A stretch of 44,608 nt of DNA from HO2-45-28 sp964412115 (GCA_964412115.1 CAYPMM010000005.1:1-44608); one strand, 5' to 3'. Counted from the first letter of the stretch, positions 1 through 6,987 are shown. Made by a program: numbers and translations. The notes: generated from the sequence alone by a model not told the origin.

Positions 1-59
1 CAATTTTGCGGCGCTTTGAGGGTCTTGTAAGTTCGGAAAAAATGAATTTTGCGGCGCCT

Positions 60-515
60 TTAACGCGCCGGCTTTTCAATGGCGGGGTAACGTTCGGGAT
101 CAATTGTGCGCGAAAAACAATGTTTGCCGGAAGGATGCGCCCAGTTTTCCGCGCCGCCCCCCGGAAATCTCAAAAGTTCAACCGGTACCTCGTCATTCTC
201 AAGGGAAAAATCGGCGCAAAGGGTAAAAGAAAGCTCGCCGTTTATCGCGTATTCATACGGCTTGCCTGTTTCGGGGTCAAGAGGCGCTGACCAGCCCGAA
301 ATATCGTCCTTAAGCTCGTTTAAATCTTTCGGAAAATACTCTTTTGTCTGCCAGAAATTAACAATCTGCCATTGGATATTTTGCAGGTCGGATACGCGCT
401 GGTCGTCAAATCGCCTCATTCTTTCGGTTTTAGGAGAGCCGATAATAAAAAAGCCGGCGATGATTGAAGAGGCAACAACAACTATGACCGCCCAGACGAA
501 CCATTTCATAATCAT
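60..515 (-). CDS. membrane-anchored hypothetical protein, pseudopilin-like
   Basis: A protein of 151 residues with one hydrophobic segment at about residues 3-26 followed directly by a soluble domain. The segment ends in FFIIGSP and is followed by RMRRFDDQRVSDLQNIQWQI, a heptad-like helix. A long hydrophobic N-terminal helix with a polar tail resembles type II/IV pseudopilin-like proteins, and proteins of this appearance are common in Parcubacteria. Two cysteines in the C-terminal domain may form a disulfide outside the membrane. Its ATG overlaps the stop of the upstream membrane-protein gene (ATGA), so the two are translationally coupled. Function is unknown. The protein is complete in the window. 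Confidence 0.7.
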   Translation of the reverse strand: MIMKWFVWAVIVVVASSIIAGFFIIGSPKTERMRRFDDQRVSDLQNIQWQIVNFWQTKEYFPKDLNELKDDISGWSAPLDPETGKPYEYAINGELSFTLCADFSLENDEVPVELLRFPGGGAENWAHPSGKHCFSRTIDPERYPAIEKPAR

Positions 516-991
516 TCGGTTTTGTGTTTATAAATATCGTAAAAATAATAGCCAAAAACCGCGCCCGAAACCGCGAAAATAGTAAGGACTTTCAAAACAA
601 ACCTTATGGTTGGCTCACCGCCCAAAAGGCCGTAAATCAGCGCGGCAAAATCGCCGATTATGATGACCGAAGCTGCAAAAAGAGTAAAATAAACAAGCCA
701 GCGCCTTATTTTTAAATTTCTTTTTTCAGGGGTTTTTTGATAGCTTTTCTCCAAAAACCACGAGGTAAGGATATACGCCGGAAACACGACCACCAGAACG
801 GATATGGCCCAGCGAATCACGCTATACGCCGAGCGGATATAATAGGAGCCGGAAGCCAAAACATCCGGAAAAATAACGTTTATGTACTGAAAAATAAGCG
901 TGACGAAACTTCCCGCCGAAAAGTAAAGAGCGACCATGGTCAAAAGATGCAAAAAGAAATCTTTGGGCGAGGTTTTGGGCTTATGCTCCAT
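512..991 (-). CDS. DUF5671-like integral membrane protein
   Basis: A 159-residue protein with about four transmembrane segments (near residues 14-36, 52-76, 95-117 and 128-150) and a short charged N-terminus beginning MEHKPKTSPKDFF. The pattern matches the DUF5671-type membrane proteins common in Parcubacteria, which have no established function. It is the first gene of a two-gene unit with the pseudopilin-like protein. An extended -10 element (TGGTATAAT) lies only 6 nt before the ATG, so the mRNA is probably leaderless and no SD is seen. The family name is from memory of the architecture, not a search. Confidence 0.65.
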   Translation of the reverse strand: MEHKPKTSPKDFFLHLLTMVALYFSAGSFVTLIFQYINVIFPDVLASGSYYIRSAYSVIRWAISVLVVVFPAYILTSWFLEKSYQKTPEKRNLKIRRWLVYFTLFAASVIIIGDFAALIYGLLGGEPTIRFVLKVLTIFAVSGAVFGYYFYDIYKHKTE

Positions 992-997
992 ATCTTG

Positions 998-1006
998 ATT
1001 ATACCA
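998..1006 (-). promoter_or_regulatory. extended -10 promoter of the DUF5671-like gene
   Basis: The minus strand reads TGGTATAAT, a perfect extended -10 with a poor -35. Its last base is 6 nt from the ATG at 991, which puts the expected transcription start at the start codon itself. Confidence 0.55.
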
Positions 1007-1062
1007 TTAGGCAAAAAAACAACCCGTCTGCGTTATTCACAGGCGAGTTTGCAAAAAATCGG

Positions 1063-1290
1063 TTAGTCGGGCAAATTTTCGGCCTTGGGGAGCAGGGTTT
1101 TATAGCAACGATCGGTCAAAATGATTATTTTCGAAGCTATTTCCTCTCCAAAAACGTTATGGTTTGGATTCCACGCGATTAAAATGTGGACCCTTTTGCG
1201 TTCAAGTTTACGGCGGGAAATGCGTTCACTTGGCCCGAACCCGAAAAATACCCGGGCGAACGCTTCGGATACCTTTCTGGAGCCGTCCAT
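1063..1290 (-). CDS. possible small protein of unknown function
   Basis: The stretch between 1004 and 1396 has no recognisable gene. The best candidate is a 75-residue reading frame beginning MDGSRKVSEAFARVFF and containing the basic run RRKLERKRVHILIAW. The ATG at 1290 has GAGGG eight bases upstream, like the other SD-bearing small genes here. An overlapping frame on the plus strand (1121-1387) is about as long, so coding is uncertain. No domain is recognised and no good promoter was found. Confidence 0.3.
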   Translation of the reverse strand: MDGSRKVSEAFARVFFGFGPSERISRRKLERKRVHILIAWNPNHNVFGEEIASKIIILTDRCYKTLLPKAENLPD

Positions 1291-1350
1291 TGCGTCTACC
1301 CTCAAGAACCCAGCCAAACTTATTATCCACCCAATAGATTCGGTTGTAAA

Positions 1351-1377
1351 ATACCCTCCGGCGTCGCCGGAGGGTAT
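1351..1377 (-). terminator. rho-independent terminator, 12-bp perfect stem
   Basis: ATACCCTCCGGC and its exact complement are separated by three bases. On the minus strand the stem runs into TTTT, placing it after the secreted-protein gene that ends at 1397. Confidence 0.75.
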
Positions 1378-1396
1378 TATGCTGTAAAAAGGAATT

Positions 1397-1756
1397 TTAC
1401 CAATTTTTTATTTGAAATTTTCCGTCAAACAAGATTGATTCCGGCGTGATGGTTAAAACATTTACTTCTTTTCCAACAAAGAAAGAGAAATTGATATTCT
1501 CTCCCTTTCTGCTCGTCCAACGGACCCGATATTTACCGGAGGAATATTTGACCTCCAGCTTATTCTTGGAGAACGCCTGCAGTTCCCCGCCCGCCATTAT
1601 CATTGGTTCAGGAAAACCGTATGGATGGTCAACCCGCTCTAGATTATAAACCAACTTTTCGTTCATGATGTTGTCAAAAATCACGTCAAATTCCGCAAAG
1701 GCGGAAATGGGCAGGAGGAACGAAATCAGAAAAACCAGAGCCGGAATTTTTTTCAT
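1397..1756 (-). CDS. secreted hypothetical protein
   Basis: A 119-residue protein with a classical signal peptide: MKKIPALVFLISFLLPISAFA followed by EFD, giving probable signal peptidase I cleavage after AFA. The mature part of about 98 residues has no cysteines and looks rich in beta strands (for example KYRVRWTSRKGENINFSFFV). Function is unknown. A weak SD (GAGG) lies seven bases before the ATG. The gene has its own promoter at 1804-1832 and the terminator at 1351-1377, so it is a single-gene unit. It lies just downstream of, and on the same strand as, tRNA-Ser. Confidence 0.7.
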   Translation of the reverse strand: MKKIPALVFLISFLLPISAFAEFDVIFDNIMNEKLVYNLERVDHPYGFPEPMIMAGGELQAFSKNKLEVKYSSGKYRVRWTSRKGENINFSFFVGKEVNVLTITPESILFDGKFQIKNW

Positions 1757-1803
1757 TGTTGACCTCTTGATTAGGGTAAAGGAACTTTCAACTAGTTGCC
1801 CTT

Positions 1804-1832
1804 ATCTTATCATAAGGATATAAACTTGTCAA
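1804..1832 (-). promoter_or_regulatory. sigma-70-type promoter of the secreted-protein gene
   Basis: Minus-strand TTGACA (1827-1832), a 17-bp spacer and TAAGAT (1804-1809). It starts only 9 bp beyond the 3' end of the tRNA-Ser gene. Confidence 0.7.
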
Positions 1833-1840
1833 TAGCATTG

Positions 1841-1925
1841 CGGAGGCGGAGAGATTCGAACTCTCGGTGGGTTTCCCCACACGCGCTTTCCAAGCGCGCG
1901 CACTAGACCACTATGCGACGCCTCC
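1841..1925 (-). tRNA. tRNA-Ser(GGA)
   Basis: The minus strand gives an 85-nt tRNA with acceptor stem GGAGGCG/CGCCTCC, anticodon loop CTTGGAAAG with anticodon GGA, a long variable arm typical of serine tRNA (GTGGGGAAACCCAC) and T-loop TTCGAATC. The discriminator base is G, as expected for serine tRNA. CCA is not encoded. The first 15 nt overlap the end of the GIY-YIG gene, and a 14-bp copy of the 5' end occurs again at 2228-2241. Confidence 0.95.
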
Positions 1926-2177
1926 GTGTTCAATCGTATTTTCAAGCAAATACTTAACTCGCTCTTTACCCTTACCTGATTTCAAAAACAACTCCTCTCT
2001 TAAAGCATCCGTTTTATTACTGAACGCTTCATAATAAACCAATTTCCAAGGAACATGGGCCTTCGTTGAACTCGTTTGCCCACTATTATGCTCCTTAATG
2101 CGATTTTTCAAGTCGGCAGTACAACCTTTATACAATTTACCGCTTTTTTCGCTCCTAATAATGTACACGTAGTACAT
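1911..2177 (-). CDS. small GIY-YIG nuclease-domain protein (UPF0213-like)
   Basis: An 88-residue single-domain GIY-YIG protein. YVYIIR near the N-terminus stands for GIY and LYKG (residues 15-18) for YIG, followed by a conserved arginine near residue 26 (LKNRIKEHNSG) and WKLVYYEAF with a candidate catalytic glutamate. Stand-alone GIY-YIG proteins are abundant in Patescibacteria and largely uncharacterised; a DNA-nicking activity is possible but unproven. The last codons and stop lie inside the tRNA-Ser gene. The gene sits between two copies of the tRNA 5' end and next to a double-hairpin repeat, which suggests that it arrived as a mobile unit. No SD is visible. Confidence 0.85.
   Translation of the reverse strand: MYYVYIIRSEKSGKLYKGCTADLKNRIKEHNSGQTSSTKAHVPWKLVYYEAFSNKTDALREELFLKSGKGKERVKYLLENTIEHGGVA
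1913..1926. repeat. 14-bp direct repeat, left copy (inside tRNA-Ser)
   Basis: ATGCGACGCCTCCG, identical to 2228-2241. This copy forms the 5' end of the tRNA plus one flanking base. Confidence 0.9.
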
Positions 2178-2198
2178 GATTATGATAAGTTACCACTT

Positions 2199-2227
2199 CG
2201 GCCCAAGGCCGACCAGCCTAGGGCTGG
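2199..2227 (+). repeat. double-hairpin palindromic repeat, intergenic copy
   Basis: Two adjacent perfect hairpins: CGGCC-CAA-GGCCG, one A, then CCAGCC-TAG-GGCTGG. The same 29-nt architecture, with compensatory base changes, occurs inside uvrA at 12357-12385. This copy ends exactly where the right 14-bp direct repeat begins. Confidence 0.8.
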
Positions 2228-2241
2228 ATGCGACGCCTCCG
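2228..2241. repeat. 14-bp direct repeat, right copy
   Basis: ATGCGACGCCTCCG again, without the rest of the tRNA. Together with 1913-1926 it brackets the GIY-YIG gene and the double-hairpin repeat, as a target-site duplication would. Confidence 0.9.
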
Positions 2242-2263
2242 GAATTTCTATTTTTCTGCCGGT

Positions 2264-2632
2264 TTAATTTTTGGTTTTAAATCTGTTTACAAACTCTCTT
2301 TCTTTTAAAACTTCCTCCGCCGGCTTAATTAAAGAGCGCATGAAATTGTATCTTTGATCATCCTGGCCTTTCTTTTTTGCTCTCTCAATCATGTCATTTT
2401 GATATTGCTTGAACACATTGGGATCAAAATCTTTATCGCGTATTTTTCTATCCCACCCCATATCTTCAATCGTAAGGTCTGGAGAATAAGGGTCAACTTT
2501 GTCTAAAAACTTATTATGGTTTTCGCCAGACAAAAACCTGTTGCCGTCTATCCTGCGCTTCATGGTCTCTTTCCAGCCCATAAACTCAATTTTTTCCTTA
2601 TCTTCGGGCGCGTTAAATTTTTCCGGATTCAT
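2264..2632 (-). CDS. hypothetical hydrophilic protein downstream of htpX
   Basis: A 122-residue soluble, charged protein with no signal peptide or membrane segment. Its composition (many Lys, Asp, Glu, Arg and Asn) and segments such as GWKETMKRRIDGNRFLSGE suggest a helical cytoplasmic protein. It starts four bases after the htpX stop and has no SD, so it is almost certainly co-transcribed and coupled to htpX. No family is recognised. The position suggests a link with membrane-protein quality control, but this is only proximity. Confidence 0.6.
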   Translation of the reverse strand: MNPEKFNAPEDKEKIEFMGWKETMKRRIDGNRFLSGENHNKFLDKVDPYSPDLTIEDMGWDRKIRDKDFDPNVFKQYQNDMIERAKKKGQDDQRYNFMRSLIKPAEEVLKEREFVNRFKTKN

Positions 2633-2635
2633 AAA

Positions 2636-3529
2636 TCAAATATTTAACCCTCTTAATCTTTTAACCCTCTCCTCTATCGGGGGATGAGTCATGAATAATT
2701 TTGCTATCGTATTATGTTTTTTACCATGGGGGTCCGAAATCCACAAGTGAGCGGTTGCGTTATTAGCCGAGCGCATTGGCATTGAATACTTTCCTATTTT
2801 TTCAAGAGCCAGCGCCAGACCTTCCGGGTAGCGCGTGAGCATGGCGCCCGTTGCGTCGGCCAAAAATTCCCGTTTTCGCGATATGGCCAGCTGTATAAGC
2901 ATGGCCGAAATCGGCGCCACAACAGCAAGAACAACTCCTATAAGAAGCATTGTTCCGCTTGATCCTCTGCTGTCCCTGTCCCCTCCCAAACCGCGCCACC
3001 AAAGAGAGCGTAAAAATATATCGGATAAAAGAGCGAGGAACCCGACAAGAACAACCACAACGGTTGATAAAAGCATGTCGCGATTGCCTATGTGACCGAG
3101 CTCGTGAGCGATAACTCCCTCAAGCTCCGATCGGTCAAGCCTTTCTAAAAGCCCCGTCGTTACAGCAACCACGGCATGTTCCGGGTCGCGTCCCGTGGCA
3201 AAAGCGTTCGGTGACTGGTCGCGCACCAGATAAATCTTCGGGGTCGGAAGCCCCGCGGTAATAGCAAGGTTTTCTACAACATTATAAAGTTCGGGGGCAT
3301 TTGATTTTTCAACCGGTTGGGCCCCCGACATTTTCAAAACAATTTTATCGGAATACCAATAAGCCAAAACATTCATAATGACGCTGAATGTAACGGCAAC
3401 AATCAAAATAACGTTGTTTCCAAAGGCCTGCGAAAAAACCCAGCCCACGCCAATAACAAAAATCAAAAATCCGACAAACAAAATCCAGGTTTTTCGTATG
3501 TTTGACTCGCGATGTTTATAAAGATTCAT
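2636..3529 (-). CDS. htpX: HtpX-type membrane zinc metalloprotease
   Basis: A 297-residue M48-family protease of the cytoplasmic membrane that degrades misfolded membrane proteins. The zinc motif HELGH is at residues 142-146 (EGVIAHELGHIGNRD), with the third-ligand region RKREFLADATGA downstream. There are two N-terminal transmembrane segments (about 14-34 and 38-58) and two more after the active site (about 154-173 and 195-218). Length is normal for HtpX. LemA, often adjacent to htpX in other genomes, is 2.5 kb away here. The start ATG has no SD. The next gene begins four bases after its stop. Confidence 0.95.
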   Translation of the reverse strand: MNLYKHRESNIRKTWILFVGFLIFVIGVGWVFSQAFGNNVILIVAVTFSVIMNVLAYWYSDKIVLKMSGAQPVEKSNAPELYNVVENLAITAGLPTPKIYLVRDQSPNAFATGRDPEHAVVAVTTGLLERLDRSELEGVIAHELGHIGNRDMLLSTVVVVLVGFLALLSDIFLRSLWWRGLGGDRDSRGSSGTMLLIGVVLAVVAPISAMLIQLAISRKREFLADATGAMLTRYPEGLALALEKIGKYSMPMRSANNATAHLWISDPHGKKHNTIAKLFMTHPPIEERVKRLRGLNI

Positions 3530-3641
3530 AACACCATTTTATCTAAAACCGGCGCAAAAGAAAAGATACTTTTAAAAAATCATAAAGTATAACAAATGCT
3601 GACGGCCGTTAGTTAGTGTTTACTTCGGAGAGAAATAAAAA

Positions 3642-3664
3642 AGAGCCACGTTAGACGCGGCTCT
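3642..3664 (-). terminator. terminator of the HD-hydrolase gene
   Basis: On the minus strand AGAGCCGCG and CGTGGCTCT form a stem followed by TTTTTTA. The HD gene ends at 3663, so its stop lies in the stem base. Confidence 0.75.
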
Positions 3665-4271
3665 AATGCAAATTTAGTTCTGAAACCAAACGCCCTACTT
3701 CGTTTTTCAAATCTTTGTAGATGGGATAATTTTCTCCTATAGCTTCGGACGCAAGCGGAAGTAAGTATTTGCGTGTTTCAATAACGTATTTTACCTTTCT
3801 CTCAACTGGCCATATCCCAAAAGTTCGCAAATTATCCAAACGGTCACAGCATTTAATAACCGGAACAGACGCGTTTGGGTTGGTTTTTATGTCTTCAAAA
3901 TATTTCGTGATGTCTTTTTTGATTTTTCTGACCGAGCCGTCATATTCGTAAAAGGTCGTTTCTATTTTTGAAAGAGCGCAAAGAGCTTCTTCTACCCTCG
4001 CGCCAAACAATTGACGCACAACAACCAACGGAATAAAGCTGTCCTCAAGAACATCGTGCAAGAAAGCAATAATTATGGAGTCGGCGTCATAACACCCGTG
4101 ATCCATAGTAAGAAGGGCGACCCGTCTGCAATGCTCAAAATATCTTTCACCTCCGTCTCTTTTTTGTGTTCTGTGCGCTTCCTTTGCCAGCCAATAAGCC
4201 CAAGCGACTCTCGGCATGTCTTCGGGAGAAACCAGACCCGCAACTCGCCTAAAGAATTCCTGTCGGCTCAT
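3663..4271 (-). CDS. HD-domain hydrolase, (p)ppGpp-hydrolase (SpoT/MESH1) like
   Basis: A 202-residue HD-superfamily protein resembling the hydrolase domain of RelA/SpoT. Visible metal and catalytic positions are H47 (YFEHCRRVA), H72-D73 and E76-D77 (FLHDVLED), and D143 with N147 (KCCDRLDNLRT). It lacks synthetase and ACT domains, so it would be a small hydrolase that removes pyrophosphate from (p)ppGpp or a related nucleotide. Related enzymes also act on NADPH, which is of interest given the NAD locus in this window, but substrate cannot be read from sequence. The SD-like AGGGGGG lies before the ATG. It appears to be a single-gene unit with its own terminator. Confidence 0.8.
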   Translation of the reverse strand: MSRQEFFRRVAGLVSPEDMPRVAWAYWLAKEAHRTQKRDGGERYFEHCRRVALLTMDHGCYDADSIIIAFLHDVLEDSFIPLVVVRQLFGARVEEALCALSKIETTFYEYDGSVRKIKKDITKYFEDIKTNPNASVPVIKCCDRLDNLRTFGIWPVERKVKYVIETRKYLLPLASEAIGENYPIYKDLKNEVGRLVSELNLH

Positions 4272-4370
4272 TTTTTACCCCCCTTGTTGTCTCAAAATCT
4301 GCTAACAAGATATCATGGATCAGCGCGAAAGAAAAGAGGTGGGGCGAGCCGTCCAATTTGAAATAATTTT

Positions 4371-4625
4371 TTATAGATCTTTGTGTCCCTCATAACTTCT
4401 CTCCTCCCTGTCCAATTTTCTCTGCTGGAGTTCAGCTGCTCTATTTATGGCTTCTATTGTTATTCCCGGGGGCAATGTCTCAATATCAAACTCTTTTTTT
4501 GGAATCTCTGTACCGCAATTTGGACAGTTTTCAAAAAATTTTTTCTCATCCGGACCGTAACGGCCATAAACAAATACCATTTCGTCAGCAATATATCCAC
4601 AAGAGAAACAGCGGGAAAGTGCCAT
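4371..4625 (-). CDS. small zinc-ribbon protein
   Basis: An 84-residue protein with two CxxCG knuckles, CFSCG at residues 6-10 and CPNCG near 34-38, which together form a probable four-cysteine zinc ribbon. The C-terminal half is a charged helix (INRAAELQQRKLDREERS). It is cytoplasmic, with no membrane segment. A strong SD (AAAGGAGG) precedes the ATG, and the gene begins two bases after the stop of the next zinc-finger-like gene, so the pair forms one operon. Nucleic-acid or protein binding is likely from the fold, but no specific function is recognised. Confidence 0.7.
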   Translation of the reverse strand: MALSRCFSCGYIADEMVFVYGRYGPDEKKFFENCPNCGTEIPKKEFDIETLPPGITIEAINRAAELQQRKLDREERSYEGHKDL

Positions 4626-4627
4626 TT

Positions 4628-5050
4628 TTACTCCTCCTTTCTCAACGAAGAAACCAGATTGCTTTTCTCTTCGTTTGTTATTAAGCCATCTTTTGCGGCC
4701 TCATCTAAATCATGTTTAATGGCATGAATCTGAGATTTCTTTTTTGACAAAAATTCTTTCTTCTCTTTTGCCTTCCTTTGGGCCGTAATGTTGATAAGTT
4801 TTTCTAGTTTGATTATTTCATCTCTTTCCTCAAATCCATGCTCATAGCCACAACCGGAAATCATACAAACAATCTCTCCTGTCCCGCCGTTCATCGAAAG
4901 TCCGTGACTAAAACCGCAACCAGCGCATTTGTCCGGATGCCGCGGCTCACAAAAATGAACTACGGCCTCATCGCCTTGTGTTTCGATAACTTCTCCATAC
5001 GCACGCAATTTGCGCTCTTTTACGTCCACCAAGTCCCCCTTATTGAACAT
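4628..5050 (-). CDS. cysteine-rich hypothetical protein with an SH3/KOW-like N-terminus
   Basis: A 140-residue protein. The N-terminal 45 residues look like a small beta-barrel (FNKGDLVDVKERK, then GEVIETQGDEAVVHF). A metal-site-like middle part follows, with CAGCGFSHG and CMISGCGYEHG, and then a long charged helix that is probably a coiled coil. The ATG at 5050 was chosen because GGAGG stands eight bases upstream; the frame also opens at a TTG six bases earlier. Its leader carries a 10-bp hairpin and a boxA-like GTTCTTTGAAAA just before the SD, the same arrangement as in the NAD locus. It heads the operon with the zinc-ribbon gene. Function is unknown. Confidence 0.65.
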   Translation of the reverse strand: MFNKGDLVDVKERKLRAYGEVIETQGDEAVVHFCEPRHPDKCAGCGFSHGLSMNGGTGEIVCMISGCGYEHGFEERDEIIKLEKLINITAQRKAKEKKEFLSKKKSQIHAIKHDLDEAAKDGLITNEEKSNLVSSLRKEE

Positions 5051-5068
5051 AGTCAACCCTCCTTTTTC

Positions 5069-5107
5069 AAAGAACTTTCACCTGCGATACGGTCCTTCCG
5101 TATCGCA
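5069..5107 (-). promoter_or_regulatory. hairpin plus boxA-like leader of the zinc-finger operon
   Basis: TGCGATACGG and its complement form a 10-bp stem with a 5-nt loop (5083-5107). After a short spacer comes GTTCTTTG (5068-5075) and then the SD. GTTCTTTGAAAA resembles the boxA of bacterial rRNA leaders. Confidence 0.5.
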
Positions 5108-5202
5108 ACTTAAAAATAACGCGGAACAAAAAATTTTGCTTAATTTTTCTCTAAATACCCTTGAGTGCTTGATTTTTAGAGCTAGTTTTGCTAATATGGT
5201 GT

Positions 5203-5220
5203 TGACGAAAATTTTCGTCA
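5203..5220. promoter_or_regulatory. 18-bp perfect palindrome upstream of the TrmB-like gene
   Basis: TGACGAAAATTTTCGTCA is a perfect dyad lying 30 bp before the regulator's GTG and in the divergent intergenic region. It is a good candidate operator for the neighbouring regulator. Binding is inferred. Confidence 0.5.
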
Positions 5221-5239
5221 CCCCTCGACAAGCTCGGGG
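5221..5239. repeat. REP-like palindrome
   Basis: CCCCTCGACAAGCTCGGGG, a sequence type that recurs as a dispersed palindromic repeat in several bacterial groups. Only this copy was noticed in the window. Confidence 0.5.
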
Positions 5240-5250
5240 TAAACCAAGTT

Positions 5251-5889
5251 GTGGCAAAACGCATTTTAGAGGGATTAAACATAGATGAAAAAACCGAGCA
5301 GGTGTNNNNNNNNNNGGGGCTGGTAAGCTCGTATAATGAGCGCGGAACCGAACGATTTTATGCCGAGCACCCTAAAAAATTAGAAGATTATTTTGAGTCG
5401 CGCGCCATTTTAGCCGAACGGCTCATTGAAACATTAACAAAAGACATCAAACCGTCAGTTGATATAGGAAGTATCCGACTCTTTGAAGGCAAGGGCGGGG
5501 TGGAGAGCATTATTGACGAAATCCTTACGACAAAAGATAAAACTATTCTTTCCGCGGGTTCGGCAGACAAATTTTTAAACGAATTCGGTCATATAGGATA
5601 CGGAGCAAGAAGAAAAAAATTGGGTATATTTTCAAAAGCGCTTCGCTTTGAAACGGACAAAAAACATCACCAATTTGACGCTTCCGGGCGCCATAAAAGC
5701 GAGCTAAGCAATATCCGCTATCTTTCGCCAAATTTTGAGTTTCCGGGCATGCTGCATATTTTTGACAACCGCGTCGCAGTTATAACTTACGAACGCGGGG
5801 GGTTGGGTTTTGTTATAACCAGTCAGGAATTTTCCAAAATGATGCGTTCGGTTTTTGGGATCCTGTGGTCTTTATCAAGCAAAAACTAA
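5251..5889 (+). CDS. TrmB-like transcriptional regulator, interrupted by a scaffold gap
   Basis: The N-terminal piece (ILEGLNIDEKTEQV) and the piece after the gap (GLVSSYNERGTERFYAEHP) are the two ends of a TrmB-type winged helix. What is missing is about 30-35 residues covering the recognition helices. The 10-N run (5306-5315) is therefore an arbitrary gap length, and roughly 90-100 bases are probably absent. The rest (from about residue 40 of the assembled frame) is a helix (EDYFESRAILAERLIETL) followed by the PLD-like effector domain seen in TrmB-type regulators. Start is GTG with no clear SD. An 18-bp palindrome upstream could be its operator. The frame across the gap is not reliable. Confidence 0.7.
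   Translation: MAKRILEGLNIDEKTEQVXXXXGLVSSYNERGTERFYAEHPKKLEDYFESRAILAERLIETLTKDIKPSVDIGSIRLFEGKGGVESIIDEILTTKDKTILSAGSADKFLNEFGHIGYGARRKKLGIFSKALRFETDKKHHQFDASGRHKSELSNIRYLSPNFEFPGMLHIFDNRVAVITYERGGLGFVITSQEFSKMMRSVFGILWSLSSKN
5306..5315. other. scaffold gap (10 N) inside the TrmB-like gene
   Basis: Ten undetermined bases. Flanking protein sequence shows that more than ten bases are missing. Confidence 0.95.
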
Positions 5890-5901
5890 AAACGTGCCGA
5901 G

Positions 5902-5951
5902 ATTTGAAATAACCATTCTTCCGCGATCGCGGAAGAATGGTTATTTCAAAT
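5902..5951 (+). terminator. 50-bp perfect palindrome, terminator of the TrmB-like gene
   Basis: Twenty-five bases on each side of a GCGATCGC centre are exactly complementary, followed by GTTTTTT on the plus strand. The absence of a natural loop is unusual for a terminator. Confidence 0.75.
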
Positions 5952-5983
5952 GTTTTTTAAATTATAAAAGCCCGCGACTAAAA

Positions 5984-6031
5984 TAAAATCCGACAAGAGC
6001 AGCACGATCGTGCTTCTCTTGTCGGATTTTA
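5984..6031 (-). terminator. long hairpin terminator of lemA
   Basis: TAAAATCCGACAAGAG pairs with its complement, with one mismatch before the inner arm AGCACGATCGTGCT. On the minus strand it ends in ATTTTATTTT, 20 bases after the lemA stop. Confidence 0.75.
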
Positions 6032-6050
6032 AAGGTGTTCCAATAAAAAA

Positions 6051-6608
6051 TTAAAACTTCACGTTCACAACTTCGCGTTCTTGGGCGGAGGCGACTTCAA
6101 AGAATTTTTCTTCGTGAAATCCGAAACTTTGCGCAATTAAGTTTGAGGGAAAAGAATTGACTTTGGTGTTGAGGTCGCGCACAGTCGTGTTGTAAAACCT
6201 GCGCGAGGCCTGAATTTTGTTTTCGGTGTCGGCAAGCTCGCGCTGAAGGTCCAAAAAATTCGCGTTGGCTTTGAGATCAGGATAGTTTTCGGCAACCGCA
6301 AAAAGGGTTTTTAAAGTATTTGAAAGCATATTTTCCGCCCCCTCGCGCTCAATGGGTGTTCCTCCGGAAGTTGCAACGCGCGTCCGGGCTTCGGTCACGC
6401 CGGTTAAAACCTTTTCTTCGTAACCCATATAACCCTTAACTGTTTCAACCAGATTGGGAATTAAATTAAAACGCCTTTTTAACTGAACATCTATGTCCGA
6501 CAGCGCCTCTTTGGCGCGAAAGCGCAAAGTTATGAAACGGTTATAAGCATAAATAACCCATAAAACAACCAAGGCCAAAACGCCTAAAATCCAATATAAA
6601 ATCGTCAT
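6051..6608 (-). CDS. lemA: LemA family protein
   Basis: A 185-residue LemA protein. There is one N-terminal transmembrane segment (about 4-22), then the long helical bundle with LKRRFNLIPNLVETVKGYMGYEE and the conserved C-terminal FNTT/FPSN-type motifs, here RRFYNTTVRDLNTKVNSFPS and FGFHEEKFFEV. Most of the protein is predicted to lie outside the membrane. Length and motifs are typical. In other bacteria lemA is often linked to htpX and both are assigned to envelope stress, but here they are separate units. AAAGGA before the ATG gives only a weak SD. Confidence 0.95.
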   Translation of the reverse strand: MTILYWILGVLALVVLWVIYAYNRFITLRFRAKEALSDIDVQLKRRFNLIPNLVETVKGYMGYEEKVLTGVTEARTRVATSGGTPIEREGAENMLSNTLKTLFAVAENYPDLKANANFLDLQRELADTENKIQASRRFYNTTVRDLNTKVNSFPSNLIAQSFGFHEEKFFEVASAQEREVVNVKF

Positions 6609-6645
6609 AATCCTTTAATTATACGTAACGACGGAAAAAAATAAA

Positions 6646-6674
6646 GCCCCGACCCGCCAAATGCGGGAAGGGGC
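6646..6674 (-). terminator. terminator downstream of the small membrane protein
   Basis: GCCCC and CCCGC arms pair with GCGGG and GGGGC around an internal bulge. On the minus strand the stem is followed by TTTATTTTTTT. Confidence 0.75.
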
Positions 6675-6684
6675 GATGGACAGC

Positions 6685-6942
6685 TTAGTTTACGCTCGAT
6701 TGGGGCCGCAAATCTTTTACAGAACACCTGAAGGTTTCCGCCACACTTGCTCCATTCGCGACCACAGTCGCAGTCTCACCGTCCGGCGAAAGCTTGATTA
6801 CTTTGCAGAATATTTGGCCGAAAAAAACAGGGTCGCCGACTTCAATTGGCGAATTTTTTTCTTTGCGGGAGTGAATCGCGATAAGAACCCAACTGACGGC
6901 AAATAAAGCCAAAACGAAAACCCACGGAAGAGCTATTTGCAT
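6685..6942 (-). CDS. small membrane-anchored protein with a beta-barrel-like domain
   Basis: An 85-residue protein with one N-terminal transmembrane helix (MQIALPWVFVLALFAVSWVL) and a C-terminal domain of about 55 residues with a small beta-barrel pattern (IEVGDPVFFGQIFCKVIKLS, then ATVVANGASV). It has an SD-like AAGGGGGA before the ATG, a consensus promoter and its own terminator, so it is a single-gene unit. No family is recognised. It belongs to the SD-bearing class of small genes scattered through this window. Confidence 0.6.
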   Translation of the reverse strand: MQIALPWVFVLALFAVSWVLIAIHSRKEKNSPIEVGDPVFFGQIFCKVIKLSPDGETATVVANGASVAETFRCSVKDLRPQSSVN

Positions 6943-6987
6943 TTGCTTCCCCCTTTTTGACGTTAGGAAACTTAAGCTACTTTTTCA

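Noticed and set aside
1121..1387. Plus-strand small gene
   Set aside because: It runs through the terminator hairpin at 1351-1377 and has no SD or promoter. The minus-strand frame is slightly better but is also weak.
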